Of a stretch of 37,904 nt of DNA, positions 29,910 through 37,904 are shown in pieces. Source of the DNA: Nitriliruptoraceae bacterium (GTDB lineage Bacteria; Actinomycetota; Nitriliruptoria; Nitriliruptorales; Nitriliruptoraceae); the NCBI GenBank assembly GCA_007121785.1, contig SKJX01000151.1:1-37904 (forward strand), in the 5' to 3' direction. The translations under genes and the position numbers were made by a program. How positions within the stretch are numbered: position 1 is the stretch's first letter; every line of letters begins with the position of its first letter. Under the pieces are notes generated by a model, which saw only the letters and a list, made by a program, of their open reading frames with translations, did no database searches and was not told the DNA's origin.

Positions 29910-30457
29910 TCGAACGCACCCCCATCGACGGGCTGCTGTTGGTGCGGTCCGACACCTACGAGGACGAACGCGGCTTCTTCCGTCAGACCTACCTGGCCAG
30001 CGAGCTGGAGCGCGCGCTCGGTCGTGCGCCACGGTTCGCGCAGGGCAACCACTCGCGCTCTGCCGCCGGGGTCGTCCGCGGCTTCCACGCCGAACCCTGG
30101 GATAAGCTGGTCTACGTCGTCCGAGGCACGGCGTTCTGCGCGGTCGCGGACCTCCGGGTCGACAGCCCGACCTTCGCGGAGGTGGTCACCGTCACACTGG
30201 GCGATCCGCCGGGGGCGCGGGCACGGCTGTTCATCGCCGAAGGGCTGGGCAACGCCTTCGCGGCGCTGGACGAGGTCGACTACGTCTACGACGTCAGCGA
30301 GGAGTGGACGCCGCACGCGGACAAGCGTGCGATCGCGTTGGAAGACCCCGACCTGGCCGTCGACTGGCCGGTCGACGAGCCGGTCGTCTCGCCGGCGGAC
30401 GCCGCCAACCCCACCCTGCGTGAGCGGTTCCCCGACCATCCGCGGTGGCGGCGCTGA
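29906..30457 (+). CDS. RmlC-like cupin, dTDP-4-dehydrorhamnose 3,5-epimerase family (copy B)
   Basis: 183 residues. Same motif set as copy A: DERGFFRQTY, QGNHSRSAAGVVRGFHAEP with His61, VDYVYDVSEEW, EDPDLAVDWPV, and an identical C-terminal PADAANPTLRERFPDHPRW. Most of the 36 hand-counted differences from copy A fall in the N-terminal strand (residues 11-20) and at 83-97, while the active-site loops are unchanged; this points to purifying selection on both copies. It also has GLGNAF in place of the usual AHGF. Coupled to mscS by ATGA. A link between an osmotic channel and a sugar epimerase is not obvious; shared expression in envelope stress is one possibility. Confidence 0.75.
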   Translation: MIERTPIDGLLLVRSDTYEDERGFFRQTYLASELERALGRAPRFAQGNHSRSAAGVVRGFHAEPWDKLVYVVRGTAFCAVADLRVDSPTFAEVVTVTLGDPPGARARLFIAEGLGNAFAALDEVDYVYDVSEEWTPHADKRAIALEDPDLAVDWPVDEPVVSPADAANPTLRERFPDHPRWRR

Positions 30458-30535
30458 CCGTGGGGTGCGGTGGCCGTCGCGTGCGGTGACCACCGTCGTG
30501 TGGGAACGTCCGGACGGCCGGGCGTTGGACGTGAG

Positions 30536-30547
30536 CGGAACGTTCCG
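30536..30547. promoter_or_regulatory. Perfect 12-bp palindrome, candidate operator of the carboxylase operon
   Basis: CGGAACGTTCCG, followed by a degenerate half-repeat AGTTCCGTTCCG, lies 82 bp upstream of the carboxylase beta-subunit start. Position and symmetry suit a TetR-type or similar dimeric regulator. No regulator gene lies in the window. Confidence 0.4.
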
Positions 30548-30628
30548 TAGAGTTCCGTTCCGTTCGGTGGTCGCCGGGCGGAACCGCGGACCGGTGCGCT
30601 GCGCCGGTGCAGGCGACGAGGTGGCACG

Positions 30629-32230
30629 GTGGAACGGGATGTGCTCGCAAGTCGCATCTCACCGACCGGTGAGGGCTTCGAACGCAACCGCACACGCAAC
30701 CTCGAACTGCTGGCGCAGGTCGAGGAGCAGCTCGCGGTCGCCCGTGCTGGCGGCGGCCCGGAGAAGCTCGAACGCCACCGCGGTCGCGGCAAGCTCACGA
30801 TCCGCGAGCGGCTTGCGCTGCTGTTGGACCCCGGCAGCCCCTTCCTGGAGCTGCAGCCGTTGATCGGGTGGGACAGCGAGTTCCAGGTCGGTGGTTCGGT
30901 GGTGCAGGGCATCGGCGTGGTCGCCGGCGTGGAGTGCCTGATCTCCGGCGCCGATCCGACGGTCAAGGGCGGGGCGTCCAACCCGTTCAGCGTGACCAAG
31001 GCGCTGCGCGGCCTGCAGATCGCTCGGGAGAACCGGCTGCCGGTGATCAACCTCACCGAGTCGGCCGGCGCGGACCTGCGCAGCCAGAAGGACATCTTCG
31101 TCCGCGGCGGCCGCGCCTTCCACGACCTCACGGCGCTGTCCAAGACTGGGGTCCCCACGATCAGCGTGGTGTTCGGCTCGTCGACGGCGGGCGGCGCGTA
31201 CGTGCCCGGCATGAGCGACCACACCGTGTTGATCGAAGGACGCTCGAAGGTGTTCCTCGGTGGGCCGCCGCTGGTGAAGCTGGCGACCGGCGAGGACGCC
31301 ACGGAGGAGGAGCTCGGCGGCGCGCAGATGCACGCCAAGGTGTCCGGGCTCGGCGACCACCTCGCTGCCGACGAGCCGGAGGCGATCGCCATCACCCGCC
31401 GGATCGTGGCCGGGCTGGGCTGGCGCAAGCTCGGCCCGGGCCCCAGCGAGCCGGCCGACCCGCCGCGTGAGGACCCGGAGGAGCTGCTCGGCATCGCCAG
31501 CGTCGACCTGCGCGAACCGTTCGACGCCCGCGAGGTGCTGGCCCGCACCCTCGACGGATCCCGGTTCGAGGAGGTCAAGGCCAGCTACGGCACCAACCTG
31601 GTCACCGGCTGGGGGTCGATCCACGGCTTCCCGGTCGGGGTGCTGGCCAACAACGGGGTGCTGTTCAGCGAGGAGTCCGAGAAGGGCGCGCAGTTCATCC
31701 AACTGGCCAACCGCCGCGACGTGCCGCTGGTGTTCCTGCAGAACATCACCGGCTTCATGGTGGGCAGCCGCTACGAGCGCGGCGGCATCATCAAGGACGG
31801 GGCCAAGCTGATCAACGCCGTCACCAACTCCGAGGTGCCGCACCTGACGATCATGACGGGGGCGTCCTACGGTGCCGGCAACTACGGCATGTGCGGTCGT
31901 GCCTACGACCCCCGCCTGCTGTTCACCTGGCCGAACCATCACATCGCGGTGATGGGCCCCCAGCAGCTGGCCGGGGTGCTGTCGCTGGTCGCCAAGGCCG
32001 GGGCGGAGAACCGGGGCGAGACCTGGGACGAGGAGCAGGACGCCGGCGTGCGTGCGATGGTCGAGGAGCAGATCGAAGCCGAGTCCAACGCGCTCTTCGC
32101 GACGGGCCAGGGCTGGGACGACGGCATCATCGACCCGCGCGACACCCGCCACGTGCTCGGGATGGCGCTGTCCGCCGTCCACACCAACCAGGTCGAAGGG
32201 ACCAGCTCCTTCGGCGTGTTCCGGATGTGA
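30629..32230 (+). CDS. Acyl-CoA carboxylase, carboxyltransferase (beta) subunit
   Basis: 533 residues from GTG 30629, with GAGGTG upstream. Both carboxyltransferase halves are present. The N-terminal half has RHRGRGKLTIRERLALLLDPGS, NLTESAGADL and VFGSSTAGGAYVPGMSD; the C-terminal half has VFLQNITGFMVGSRYERGGI, IKDGAKLINAVTNSEVPHLT, SYGAGNYGMCGRAYDPR and GPQQLAGVL. The pattern is nearest to methylcrotonyl- or geranyl-CoA carboxylase beta subunits (leucine or isoprenoid breakdown), but propionyl or acetyl-CoA use cannot be excluded without a tree. It transfers CO2 from carboxybiotin to the acyl-CoA. The alpha subunit follows at once, so the pair forms one operon. No acyl-CoA dehydrogenase or enoyl hydratase gene lies beside it in this window. 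Confidence 0.88.
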   Translation: MERDVLASRISPTGEGFERNRTRNLELLAQVEEQLAVARAGGGPEKLERHRGRGKLTIRERLALLLDPGSPFLELQPLIGWDSEFQVGGSVVQGIGVVAGVECLISGADPTVKGGASNPFSVTKALRGLQIARENRLPVINLTESAGADLRSQKDIFVRGGRAFHDLTALSKTGVPTISVVFGSSTAGGAYVPGMSDHTVLIEGRSKVFLGGPPLVKLATGEDATEEELGGAQMHAKVSGLGDHLAADEPEAIAITRRIVAGLGWRKLGPGPSEPADPPREDPEELLGIASVDLREPFDAREVLARTLDGSRFEEVKASYGTNLVTGWGSIHGFPVGVLANNGVLFSEESEKGAQFIQLANRRDVPLVFLQNITGFMVGSRYERGGIIKDGAKLINAVTNSEVPHLTIMTGASYGAGNYGMCGRAYDPRLLFTWPNHHIAVMGPQQLAGVLSLVAKAGAENRGETWDEEQDAGVRAMVEEQIEAESNALFATGQGWDDGIIDPRDTRHVLGMALSAVHTNQVEGTSSFGVFRM

Positions 32231-32238
32231 GGCCAGCC

Positions 32239-34506
32239 GTGCCCGACACACAGACCCCCGCCGGTCTCACCACCACGGTGGCGTTGCCCCGCACGGTGCT
32301 GATCGCCAACCGGGGCGAGATCGCCGTGCGCATCGCCGCGACCTGCCGGGCGATGGGCATCGCCACGGTCGCGGTCCACTCCGACCCCGACGCCGACGCC
32401 GCTCACGTGCACGCCTGCGACGCCGCGGTCCGGCTGCCGGGCGCCACGCCGACCGACACCTACCTCCGCGGTGACCTGCTGCTGGACGCGGCGGCCCGCA
32501 CCGGCGCCGACGCCGTCCACCCCGGGTTCGGGTTCCTGGCCGAGGACGCCACGTTCGCGCACGCCGTCGTCGAGGCCGGCCTGACCTGGATCGGACCGAT
32601 GCCGGACACGATCGCGGCGATGGGCGACAAGCTCGAGGCCAAGCAGCGCATGGCCGAGGCGGGCGTCCCCGTGGTCCCCGGCGCGACGCTCCCGGCCGAC
32701 CACGACGACCAGCAGCTGCTGAACGTTGCCGACGAGCTCGGCCTGCCCCTGCTGGTCAAGGCGGCCGCGGGTGGCGGCGGCAAGGGGATGCGCGCCGTCC
32801 ACGACCGCGCCGAGGTGGTGGACGCCGTCGCCGCCGCCCGCCGCGAGGCCGCCAGCGCGTTCGGCGACGGTCGCGTCTTCCTGGAGCGGCTGATCGAGCG
32901 CCCACGCCACGTGGAGGTGCAGGTGCTCGGCGACCGCGCGGGCCACGTCGTGCACCTCCACGAACGCGAGTGCTCGATCCAGCGGCGTCACCAGAAGATC
33001 CTGGAGGAGGCGCCGTCACCCGGCATCGACGATCGTGTCCGCGCGGCGATCACCGATGCGGCCCTGACCGCCGCTGAGGCGATCGGCTACCAGAGCGCCG
33101 GCACGGTCGAGTTCGTCGTCGACGACGCCGCGCTCGCCCGCCGTCGCGCCGGCGACGACGTGGACCCTGCCGCGTGCTTCGCGTTCCTGGAGGTCAACAC
33201 CCGCCTGCAGGTCGAACACCCCGTGACGGAGGCGACCGTCGCCATCCGCCACGCGACGACGTGTGAACCGGGCGATCTCGACCTGGTGCGTTGGCAGCTG
33301 CTGATCGTCGCCGGCCAGCCGTTGAGCTTCACCCAGGACCAGGTGGTCGCCCGCGGCCACGCCATCGAGGTGCGGCTCTACGCGGAGGACCCCGCCAACG
33401 ACGATCTGCCGGCCATCGGTCACCTGGCGGCGTTCGCTCCCGCGCACGGTGCCGGCATCCGATGGGACGCCGGCGTCCGTGCCGGCGACGACGTCACCCC
33501 GTACTACGACCCGATGCTCGCCAAGGTGATCGCGGTCGCTCCGACCCGCGCCGAAGCCGCCGCGCGGCTGGCCGCCGAACTCGACGCCACCCACCTGCTC
33601 GGGGTCACCACCAACCGCGACCTGCTCGCCGCGTTGCTCCGCGACGAACCGTTCCTGGCCGGTGACACCACCACCGACTACCTCGACCGGCGGCGCGACG
33701 CCCTGCTCGCCGCGACGCGGCCCGCCCCGGAGGTGGTGGACCTGGCTGTCGCCCTCGCCACCGTCCACGCGGTCGAGGACGTCCGCCGCGACGCCCCCGT
33801 CCTGGCGACGCTGCCGGCCGGCTTCGCCAATGCGGCGACCTTCCCCGTCCAGCACACCTTCCGGACCGACGACGCGGACGGGGAGACGCTCACCGTCCGC
33901 CTGCGGGTGCGCCGCGACGGCACCCGCACCGTCTCGGTGCTCCCGGGGGTCCCCGCGGGACACCTCGACGACGACGTCGCCCCCCGCGCCCGGTTCGACG
34001 TCGTCCTCCACGACGCGACCGACGACCGGTTGGACGTCGAGGTGGATGGCGTCCGCCGCGGGGTGACGGTGCTGCGCGGCGCGGACGGGGCCACGCAGGT
34101 GGCGTTCGGCCGGCACCGGGTCGCGCTCACCGCGGTGCCGCGCTTCGCCGGTGCGACCGCGCCGCTGCCGCAGGGAGCGACGTTGGCGCCGATGCCCGGC
34201 ACGGTCGTGGACGTCCCCGTCGATGTCGGCGACGCCGTCACGGCCGGGCAGCGCCTGGTGACCGTCGAGGCGATGAAGATGGAGCACCGCATCACCGCCC
34301 GGGTCGACGGCACCGTCGCCGAGGTGGCGGTCGCCGCCGGCCAGCAGGTCGACGCGGACGCGGTGCTGGTGGTGGTCGACCCGACCGACGCGCCGGATGT
34401 CGGGCAGGGGGCCGGCGGGGCGACGGCGACGGCGACGGACGGGTCGGCCGCGACGGACGGTTCGCCGCGGTCGGACGGGACGGATGGAGCCGACACCGCC
34501 GGCTGA
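32239..34506 (+). CDS. Acyl-CoA carboxylase, biotin carboxylase plus biotin carrier (alpha) subunit
   Basis: 755 residues from GTG 32239; an in-frame GTG at 32227 overlapping the upstream stop is possible. Biotin carboxylase N-domain RTVLIANRGEIAVRIAATCR (18-37), ATP-grasp loop AAGGGGKGMRAVHDRAE, ERLIERPRHVEVQVLGD, FLEVNTRLQVEHPVTE with catalytic-site residues, and C-domain AIEVRLYAEDP. The carrier domain has the biotin site EAMKMEH (677-683) with Lys680. It carboxylates biotin with ATP and bicarbonate and hands it to the beta subunit. Odd feature: a 34-residue Gly/Ala/Thr/Asp-rich tail after the carrier domain (GATATATDGSAATDGS...), probably disordered. Confidence 0.9.
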   Translation: MPDTQTPAGLTTTVALPRTVLIANRGEIAVRIAATCRAMGIATVAVHSDPDADAAHVHACDAAVRLPGATPTDTYLRGDLLLDAAARTGADAVHPGFGFLAEDATFAHAVVEAGLTWIGPMPDTIAAMGDKLEAKQRMAEAGVPVVPGATLPADHDDQQLLNVADELGLPLLVKAAAGGGGKGMRAVHDRAEVVDAVAAARREAASAFGDGRVFLERLIERPRHVEVQVLGDRAGHVVHLHERECSIQRRHQKILEEAPSPGIDDRVRAAITDAALTAAEAIGYQSAGTVEFVVDDAALARRRAGDDVDPAACFAFLEVNTRLQVEHPVTEATVAIRHATTCEPGDLDLVRWQLLIVAGQPLSFTQDQVVARGHAIEVRLYAEDPANDDLPAIGHLAAFAPAHGAGIRWDAGVRAGDDVTPYYDPMLAKVIAVAPTRAEAAARLAAELDATHLLGVTTNRDLLAALLRDEPFLAGDTTTDYLDRRRDALLAATRPAPEVVDLAVALATVHAVEDVRRDAPVLATLPAGFANAATFPVQHTFRTDDADGETLTVRLRVRRDGTRTVSVLPGVPAGHLDDDVAPRARFDVVLHDATDDRLDVEVDGVRRGVTVLRGADGATQVAFGRHRVALTAVPRFAGATAPLPQGATLAPMPGTVVDVPVDVGDAVTAGQRLVTVEAMKMEHRITARVDGTVAEVAVAAGQQVDADAVLVVVDPTDAPDVGQGAGGATATATDGSAATDGSPRSDGTDGADTAG

Positions 34507-34690
34507 GCGGGGAAGGGGACCTCGGGCCCTGGCCGGAGGGCGAGCTGGCTGGTGTGATCGTGGCATCGCATCGTGCCAACGTCGTGCGAGCGTCGTGCCA
34601 GCCACGTTCGGGTCAGCCATGTCGGTCTCGGAGTCCGCCCGTCCGCTCCGCTCCCGTGCACCCGGTGGGCGCAGCGGCGGTCCGCCGTCG

Positions 34691-35758
34691 ATGGGGCCCT
34701 GCCCGTTCCACCTCGTCGTCGATCCGGTGGCGCGGTTCCTCAACGCCGAACTGGTCGACCACCCCGTCTACGACGCGATCGAGTTGCAGTGGTTCGACGA
34801 CCGCGAGCACGGCACCGGGCTGCTGGCGTTCCTCTGCCGGCGTGACGGTCGGCTGGTCGACTACTACCCGAGCCCGGGGCTCACCCTGCAGGCGGAGCGC
34901 TACACCCTCGGCGGCGGGACGGGCGCGTGGACGACGACCTGGTTCGACGAGGACATCCTCGAGGTCGGGTCCGACGGGGTGCTGGCGCAGGTCCGGTTCG
35001 CGGATGTCGACGGCCGGATGATCGAGGTCCGCGTCGACGACCGCGACCCGGCCCGCGGGACCGGCTCGCGCGGGACCATGCTGGCACCGGTCAGCGCCGC
35101 GATCGACCAGCCGGGATCGCTGTTGCTGGTGTGGATGCACGACTTCGACCTGGTCCACGACACCGGCACGCCGCCGGTGATCGCGATCGACGGGCAGCCG
35201 GTCGACACCGGTCGGCTCCCGGGACGTCGTCTGCACCGCCGGCACCTCATCAAGTACGCGGCGCCGCTGACCGCGGTGAGCGTCAACCCGGCCGGGGACG
35301 GCCACGGCGCTGGCTCGTCGCCTGGGGACGTGCGCCGAGAACCCGGCACGGGCGCGATCGAAGCGGTGCTGGCCTCCGCGCCGGGTGCCCACGCCGAGCT
35401 GCGGTTCGACCCACCGCTGCCCGACCCGGCCGGCCTCCACCTCGACGACGAGGTGGTGACGCGCTGGCAGGTCGACGTCGACGGCACCGTCCACGTCACG
35501 GGCGGCGTCGCGCTGGCGCAGCGGACGGACGACCGCGTCACGGTGACCATGGAGGTCACCGACCGGTGGCGACCCGGTCCGCTGCCGCCGCTGCTGCGGA
35601 CCGTGACCCGCATCGTGCCGGTGTTCCGGCGGTGGCCGACGACCTACCGGTGGGTGGCGACGATCGACCTCGGACCTGAACCGGTGGTCCGCGCTCGGTG
35701 GGAGCGGACCTCCGACCGGCGGGCGGAGAGCTACCGGCGTGCGACCGGCGGCACCTGA
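34691..35758 (+). CDS. Uncharacterised protein, beta-rich
   Basis: 355 residues from ATG 34691; an alternative ATG at 34619 adds a Ser/Arg/Gly-rich tail with no family character. No signal peptide or membrane helix. It starts CPFHLVVDPVARFLNAELVD and includes LQWFDDREHGTGLLAFLCRR, TLGGGTGAWTTTWFDEDILE, MLAPVSAAIDQPGSLLLVWM, a Gly-rich linker near 215-240, and a C-terminal beta part ending PVFRRWPTTYRWVATIDLG. Alternating hydrophobic strands and many Trp/Tyr suggest a two-lobed beta-sandwich or lipocalin-like fold, but I do not recognise the family. It follows the carboxylase operon on the same strand after 184 bp, so it may have its own promoter. Confidence 0.6.
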   Translation: MGPCPFHLVVDPVARFLNAELVDHPVYDAIELQWFDDREHGTGLLAFLCRRDGRLVDYYPSPGLTLQAERYTLGGGTGAWTTTWFDEDILEVGSDGVLAQVRFADVDGRMIEVRVDDRDPARGTGSRGTMLAPVSAAIDQPGSLLLVWMHDFDLVHDTGTPPVIAIDGQPVDTGRLPGRRLHRRHLIKYAAPLTAVSVNPAGDGHGAGSSPGDVRREPGTGAIEAVLASAPGAHAELRFDPPLPDPAGLHLDDEVVTRWQVDVDGTVHVTGGVALAQRTDDRVTVTMEVTDRWRPGPLPPLLRTVTRIVPVFRRWPTTYRWVATIDLGPEPVVRARWERTSDRRAESYRRATGGT

Positions 35759-36540
35759 GGGGGCTCGGTCCCGGCCTTGGTCGGCAGCTGCGGGGGCGAT
35801 GTGTGTACATCCGGGATCACATCTGGTGGTGGGTTCAGGGGGGTGACCGACGGGGTCCGGACGTTCGCCGACGGCCTGCGGTCGTGGGTGACGGGGCCGG
35901 GATCGCGGGAACCCACACCGATCGGCGCGGAGCCCTCCTTGCTCGAACCGTTCTCGCTGACCTGGCGGGACTCGTCAACGAGCTCAGCGGGCGCGCTGCC
36001 TCAAGCGGTCCACGCCGTTGGCGACCGCGACCGCCAGGGCACGGTGATGCGACGGCCCGAGCTCGCCCAGGACCTCGATGAGCCCGGTGCCCTTGGTCAC
36101 CCCGCTGGGCAGCACCATCAGCGCCGCGCGGTTGCGCACCAACTGGCGACCCAGACCGGGTCTGCCCACCTCAGCCAGCACCGCCGGCGCGTGCTCGGCG
36201 TCGCCGGCGACCGGGTCCGTCGCCTCTACCTAGCCAGCATCGGATGCGGTAGTCAGGAGACGTCGGTACGGGATCTCGACGCTCCGACGGGCCGATGGGC
36301 CCAGCAAGGGAGCGACATGAGCGGCTCCACGGCCTCACCGCAACCGGTTCACCGTGCAGACCGTCGGCCGCGTTGTCGGCGTCACCCGCACCCGAGCACG
36401 GTCGCGACACGGAGCGCAGGCCCGGTCAGGAGCGTCGTGGGTGCCCGAGACGACGGCTTCGACAGCTCCGAGGGCCGGCGCTTCCTCACAGAGTCGCAGG
36501 ACCTCGTCGATGACCGGCGAGGTGAGGAGGGGTGACGGCG
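35759..36540 (+). other. 782-bp region before the GH65 gene; only a HAD remnant recognised
   Basis: No intact gene fits. The minus strand at 35984-36181 carries a HAD-hydrolase fragment (separate entry). A plus-strand frame ends DSSEGRRFLTESQDLVDD just before the GH65 start but matches nothing I know, and its upstream part is antisense to the HAD fragment. A small inverted repeat GATGT-GTGT-ACATC is near 35800. The GH65 ribosome site GAGGAGGGG lies at 36524-36532. Confidence 0.45.
35984..36181 (-). pseudogene. HAD-superfamily hydrolase C-terminal fragment with internal deletion
   Basis: The minus strand reads VLAEVGRPGLGRQLVRNRAA, LMVLPSGVTKGTGLIEVLGE, LGPSHHRALAVAVANGVDRL and RQRAR, then stop. 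This matches the cap/C-terminal part of Cof-type HAD phosphatases (RNRGALMVLPxGVTKGTGL). Between LAV and AVANGVD the family has about 20 residues including the GDAEND metal-binding acids; these are missing here. The N-terminal half with the nucleophile Asp is absent too. Confidence 0.65.
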
Positions 36541-37904
36541 ATGGATGAGTGGACGCTCAGCTATGCGGGGTACGACCCGCAGAAGGAGGGGTTGCGCGAA
36601 GCGTTGTGCACCCTGGGCAACGGGGTCCTCGCGACCCGTGGGGCGGCGCCCGAGTGCCGCGCCGATGGCGTGCACTACCCGGGGAGCTACCGCGCCGGGG
36701 TGTTCAACCGGCTCATCGACGAGGTCGATGGGGTCGAGGTGGCCAACGAGTCGATGGTCAACGTGCCGAACTGGCTGGTGCTGCAGTTCCGGGTCGACGA
36801 CGGCTCCTGGATCACCCCGGACGAGGCCGACCTCGCCGAGTACCGCATCTCCCTCGACCTGCGCCGGGGCGTGCTCACACGGCACCTGCGTGCCGAGGTG
36901 GGAGCAGGTCAGCAGCTGTGGGTGACGCAGCGCCGGTTCGTCCACATCGTGGATCCGCAGCTCGCGGCCCTGGAGACCACCTTCGGCGCTCACGGGTTCT
37001 CCGGTCGGCTGACGGTGCGCTCCGCCATCGACAGCGCGGTGCGCAACAGCGGCGTGGAGCGCTACCGCGACCTGTCGGACCGCCACCTCGAGGTCGTCGT
37101 CCGGGAGGAGGTCGACGAGCACATGGTCGGGGTGGTCGCGGAGACCACCCAGTCGCGCCTGCGTATCGCCGAGGTCGTACGCACACGGGTGGTCGGTCGC
37201 GACGCCCCGGATGACGATGCGCTCACCCGCCGGTGGTTCGACGAGGACGGGCTGGTCGGGCATGAGTTCGAGTTCGACCTCGCCGACGGTGGGACGGTCA
37301 CCGTCGAGAAGGTCGCGGCGATCGTCACCTGCGGGGATCCGGCCATCAGCGAGCCCTACGCATCGGCTGTCCGCAAACTCGGACAGGCCCCCGACTTCGA
37401 CGGGCTGCTGCGCTCGCACGTCGCCAAGTGGGACCAGCTGTGGGACCGCTTCGAGGTCCGCTTCGGGGAGCAGGAGGCGATCGAACGGATCCTCAACCTG
37501 CACACCTTCCACGCGCTGCAGACCGTGTCCCACAACACGATCGATCGGGACGTCGGGGTGCCGGCACGTGGCCTGCACGGCGAGGCGTACCGGGGGCACA
37601 TCTTCTGGGACGAGGTGTTCATCCTGCCCTACTTGAACATGCGCATGCCGGTGCTGACCCGCTCGCTGCTCATGTACCGCTACCGGCGGCTCGACGAGGC
37701 GCGTGCTCGGGCACGTCAGGCTGGGCACCTCGGGGCGATCTTCCCTTGGCAGAGCGGTTCGGATGGCCGGGAGGAGAGTCAGGAGATGCACCTCAACCCC
37801 GTCTCGGGGGAGTGGAAGCCGGACAACTCGCAGTACCAGCGCCACATCAACCTCGCGATCGCCTACAACGTGTGGCAGTACGTGGAGACCACCGCCGATG
37901 TGGA
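36541..37904 (+). CDS. Glycoside hydrolase family 65 protein (disaccharide phosphorylase/hydrolase), 3'-truncated by window edge
   Basis: 454 codons are open to the right edge. ATG 36541 has GAGGAGGGG 8 nt upstream. The N-terminal beta-sandwich starts DEWTLSYAGYDPQKEGLREA with LGNGVLATRGAAPE and HYPGSYRAGVFNRL. The (alpha/alpha)6 barrel begins near residue 300; ARGLHGEAYRGHIFWDEVFI, LPYLNMRMPVLTRSLLMYRY and GAIFPWQSGSDGREE are classic GH65 signatures, followed by HLNPVSGEWKPDNSQYQRHI. The general-acid Glu region lies near or beyond the window end. GH65 enzymes cleave trehalose, maltose or kojibiose, mostly with phosphate, giving a sugar-1-phosphate. A HAD phosphatase or phosphoglucomutase often accompanies them, and the HAD remnant upstream may be what is left of such a partner. 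Confidence 0.88.
   Translation, partial: MDEWTLSYAGYDPQKEGLREALCTLGNGVLATRGAAPECRADGVHYPGSYRAGVFNRLIDEVDGVEVANESMVNVPNWLVLQFRVDDGSWITPDEADLAEYRISLDLRRGVLTRHLRAEVGAGQQLWVTQRRFVHIVDPQLAALETTFGAHGFSGRLTVRSAIDSAVRNSGVERYRDLSDRHLEVVVREEVDEHMVGVVAETTQSRLRIAEVVRTRVVGRDAPDDDALTRRWFDEDGLVGHEFEFDLADGGTVTVEKVAAIVTCGDPAISEPYASAVRKLGQAPDFDGLLRSHVAKWDQLWDRFEVRFGEQEAIERILNLHTFHALQTVSHNTIDRDVGVPARGLHGEAYRGHIFWDEVFILPYLNMRMPVLTRSLLMYRYRRLDEARARARQAGHLGAIFPWQSGSDGREESQEMHLNPVSGEWKPDNSQYQRHINLAIAYNVWQYVETTADV

Larger units (their letters stand above)
28850..30457 (+). repeat. Segmental duplication copy B (intact mscS + rmlC-like)
   Basis: Paralogous block to 4380-5363, same gene order and strand, keeping the complete mscS. 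The rmlC-like products are about 80% identical by hand count, so the duplication is not recent. Lasso-type genes or relics lie near both copies. Confidence 0.85.

Noticed and set aside
1..37904. tRNA, rRNA, CRISPR arrays, complete insertion sequences, integrase or att sites
   Set aside because: Looked for by eye on both strands; no tRNA-like cloverleaf with CCA context, no spaced repeats and no intact transposase were found.

Overview
The window reads as chromosome of a high-GC actinobacterium. GC-rich wobble positions, frequent GTG starts, GTGA/ATGA stop-start overlaps, an LAxTG-type cell-wall sorting signal and actinobacterial-style acyl-CoA carboxylase subunits all point that way. Several secreted proteins are extremely acidic, which would suit a salt-tolerant host. 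I cannot name the genus from sequence alone.

Layout. (a) 1-5.4 kb: end of a PF14907-type nucleotidyltransferase, an acidic secreted protein, two tandem Wzz-like chain-length proteins, and a decayed mscS next to an rmlC-like gene. (b) 5.6-17.5 kb: a lasso-peptide-type RiPP locus. It holds a second nucleotidyltransferase, an ABC exporter, a stand-alone ATP-pyrophosphatase (asparagine-synthase-like) protein, a precursor on the minus strand (10237-10374), two PqqD-like recognition proteins (RRE, B1), two HPr-kinase-like ATPases, a transglutaminase-like leader peptidase (B2), a full-length lasso cyclase (C), a second precursor (16047-16202), and a phosphoribosyltransferase whose C-terminus looks like a PqqD/RRE domain. 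(c) 17.6-25.2 kb: exopolysaccharide and surface genes (PEGA-like secreted protein, polyprenyl glycosylphosphotransferase, Alg14/Alg13-like glycosyltransferase, DUF4012 protein, LAxTG surface protein, GT2 glycosyltransferase). (d) 25.2-28.85 kb: a graveyard of a second lasso-type locus (fragments of nucleotidyltransferase, B2, RRE and a LamG/VanZ-like protein) mixed with two transposase remnants, around one intact LamG/VanZ-like gene. (e) 28.85-30.5 kb: intact mscS-rmlC pair, the better-preserved copy of the pair at 4.4-5.4 kb. (f) 30.6-37.9 kb: acyl-CoA carboxylase beta and alpha subunits, an unrecognised protein, a HAD-hydrolase remnant and the start of a GH65 glycoside phosphorylase/hydrolase running off the right edge.

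How the genes may work together. RRE proteins bind the YxxPx(L/I)xxxGxxxxLT leaders, B2 removes the leader and the cyclase closes the macrolactam. The first precursor ends in Ser. HPr-kinase homologues in paeninodin-type clusters phosphorylate such a C-terminal Ser, and in the pseudomycoidin system a nucleotidyltransferase adds hexose to that phosphate, so kinases plus nucleotidyltransferases here suggest a phosphorylated, perhaps sugar-decorated, lasso peptide. The second precursor does not end in Ser and sits directly before the phosphoribosyltransferase-RRE fusion. That pairing is the most novel candidate in the window: a leader-guided enzyme that may use PRPP (or a related phosphoribosyl donor) on a RiPP. 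The locus lies between envelope polysaccharide genes, which hints at a product acting at the cell surface or sharing sugar donors, but that is inference.
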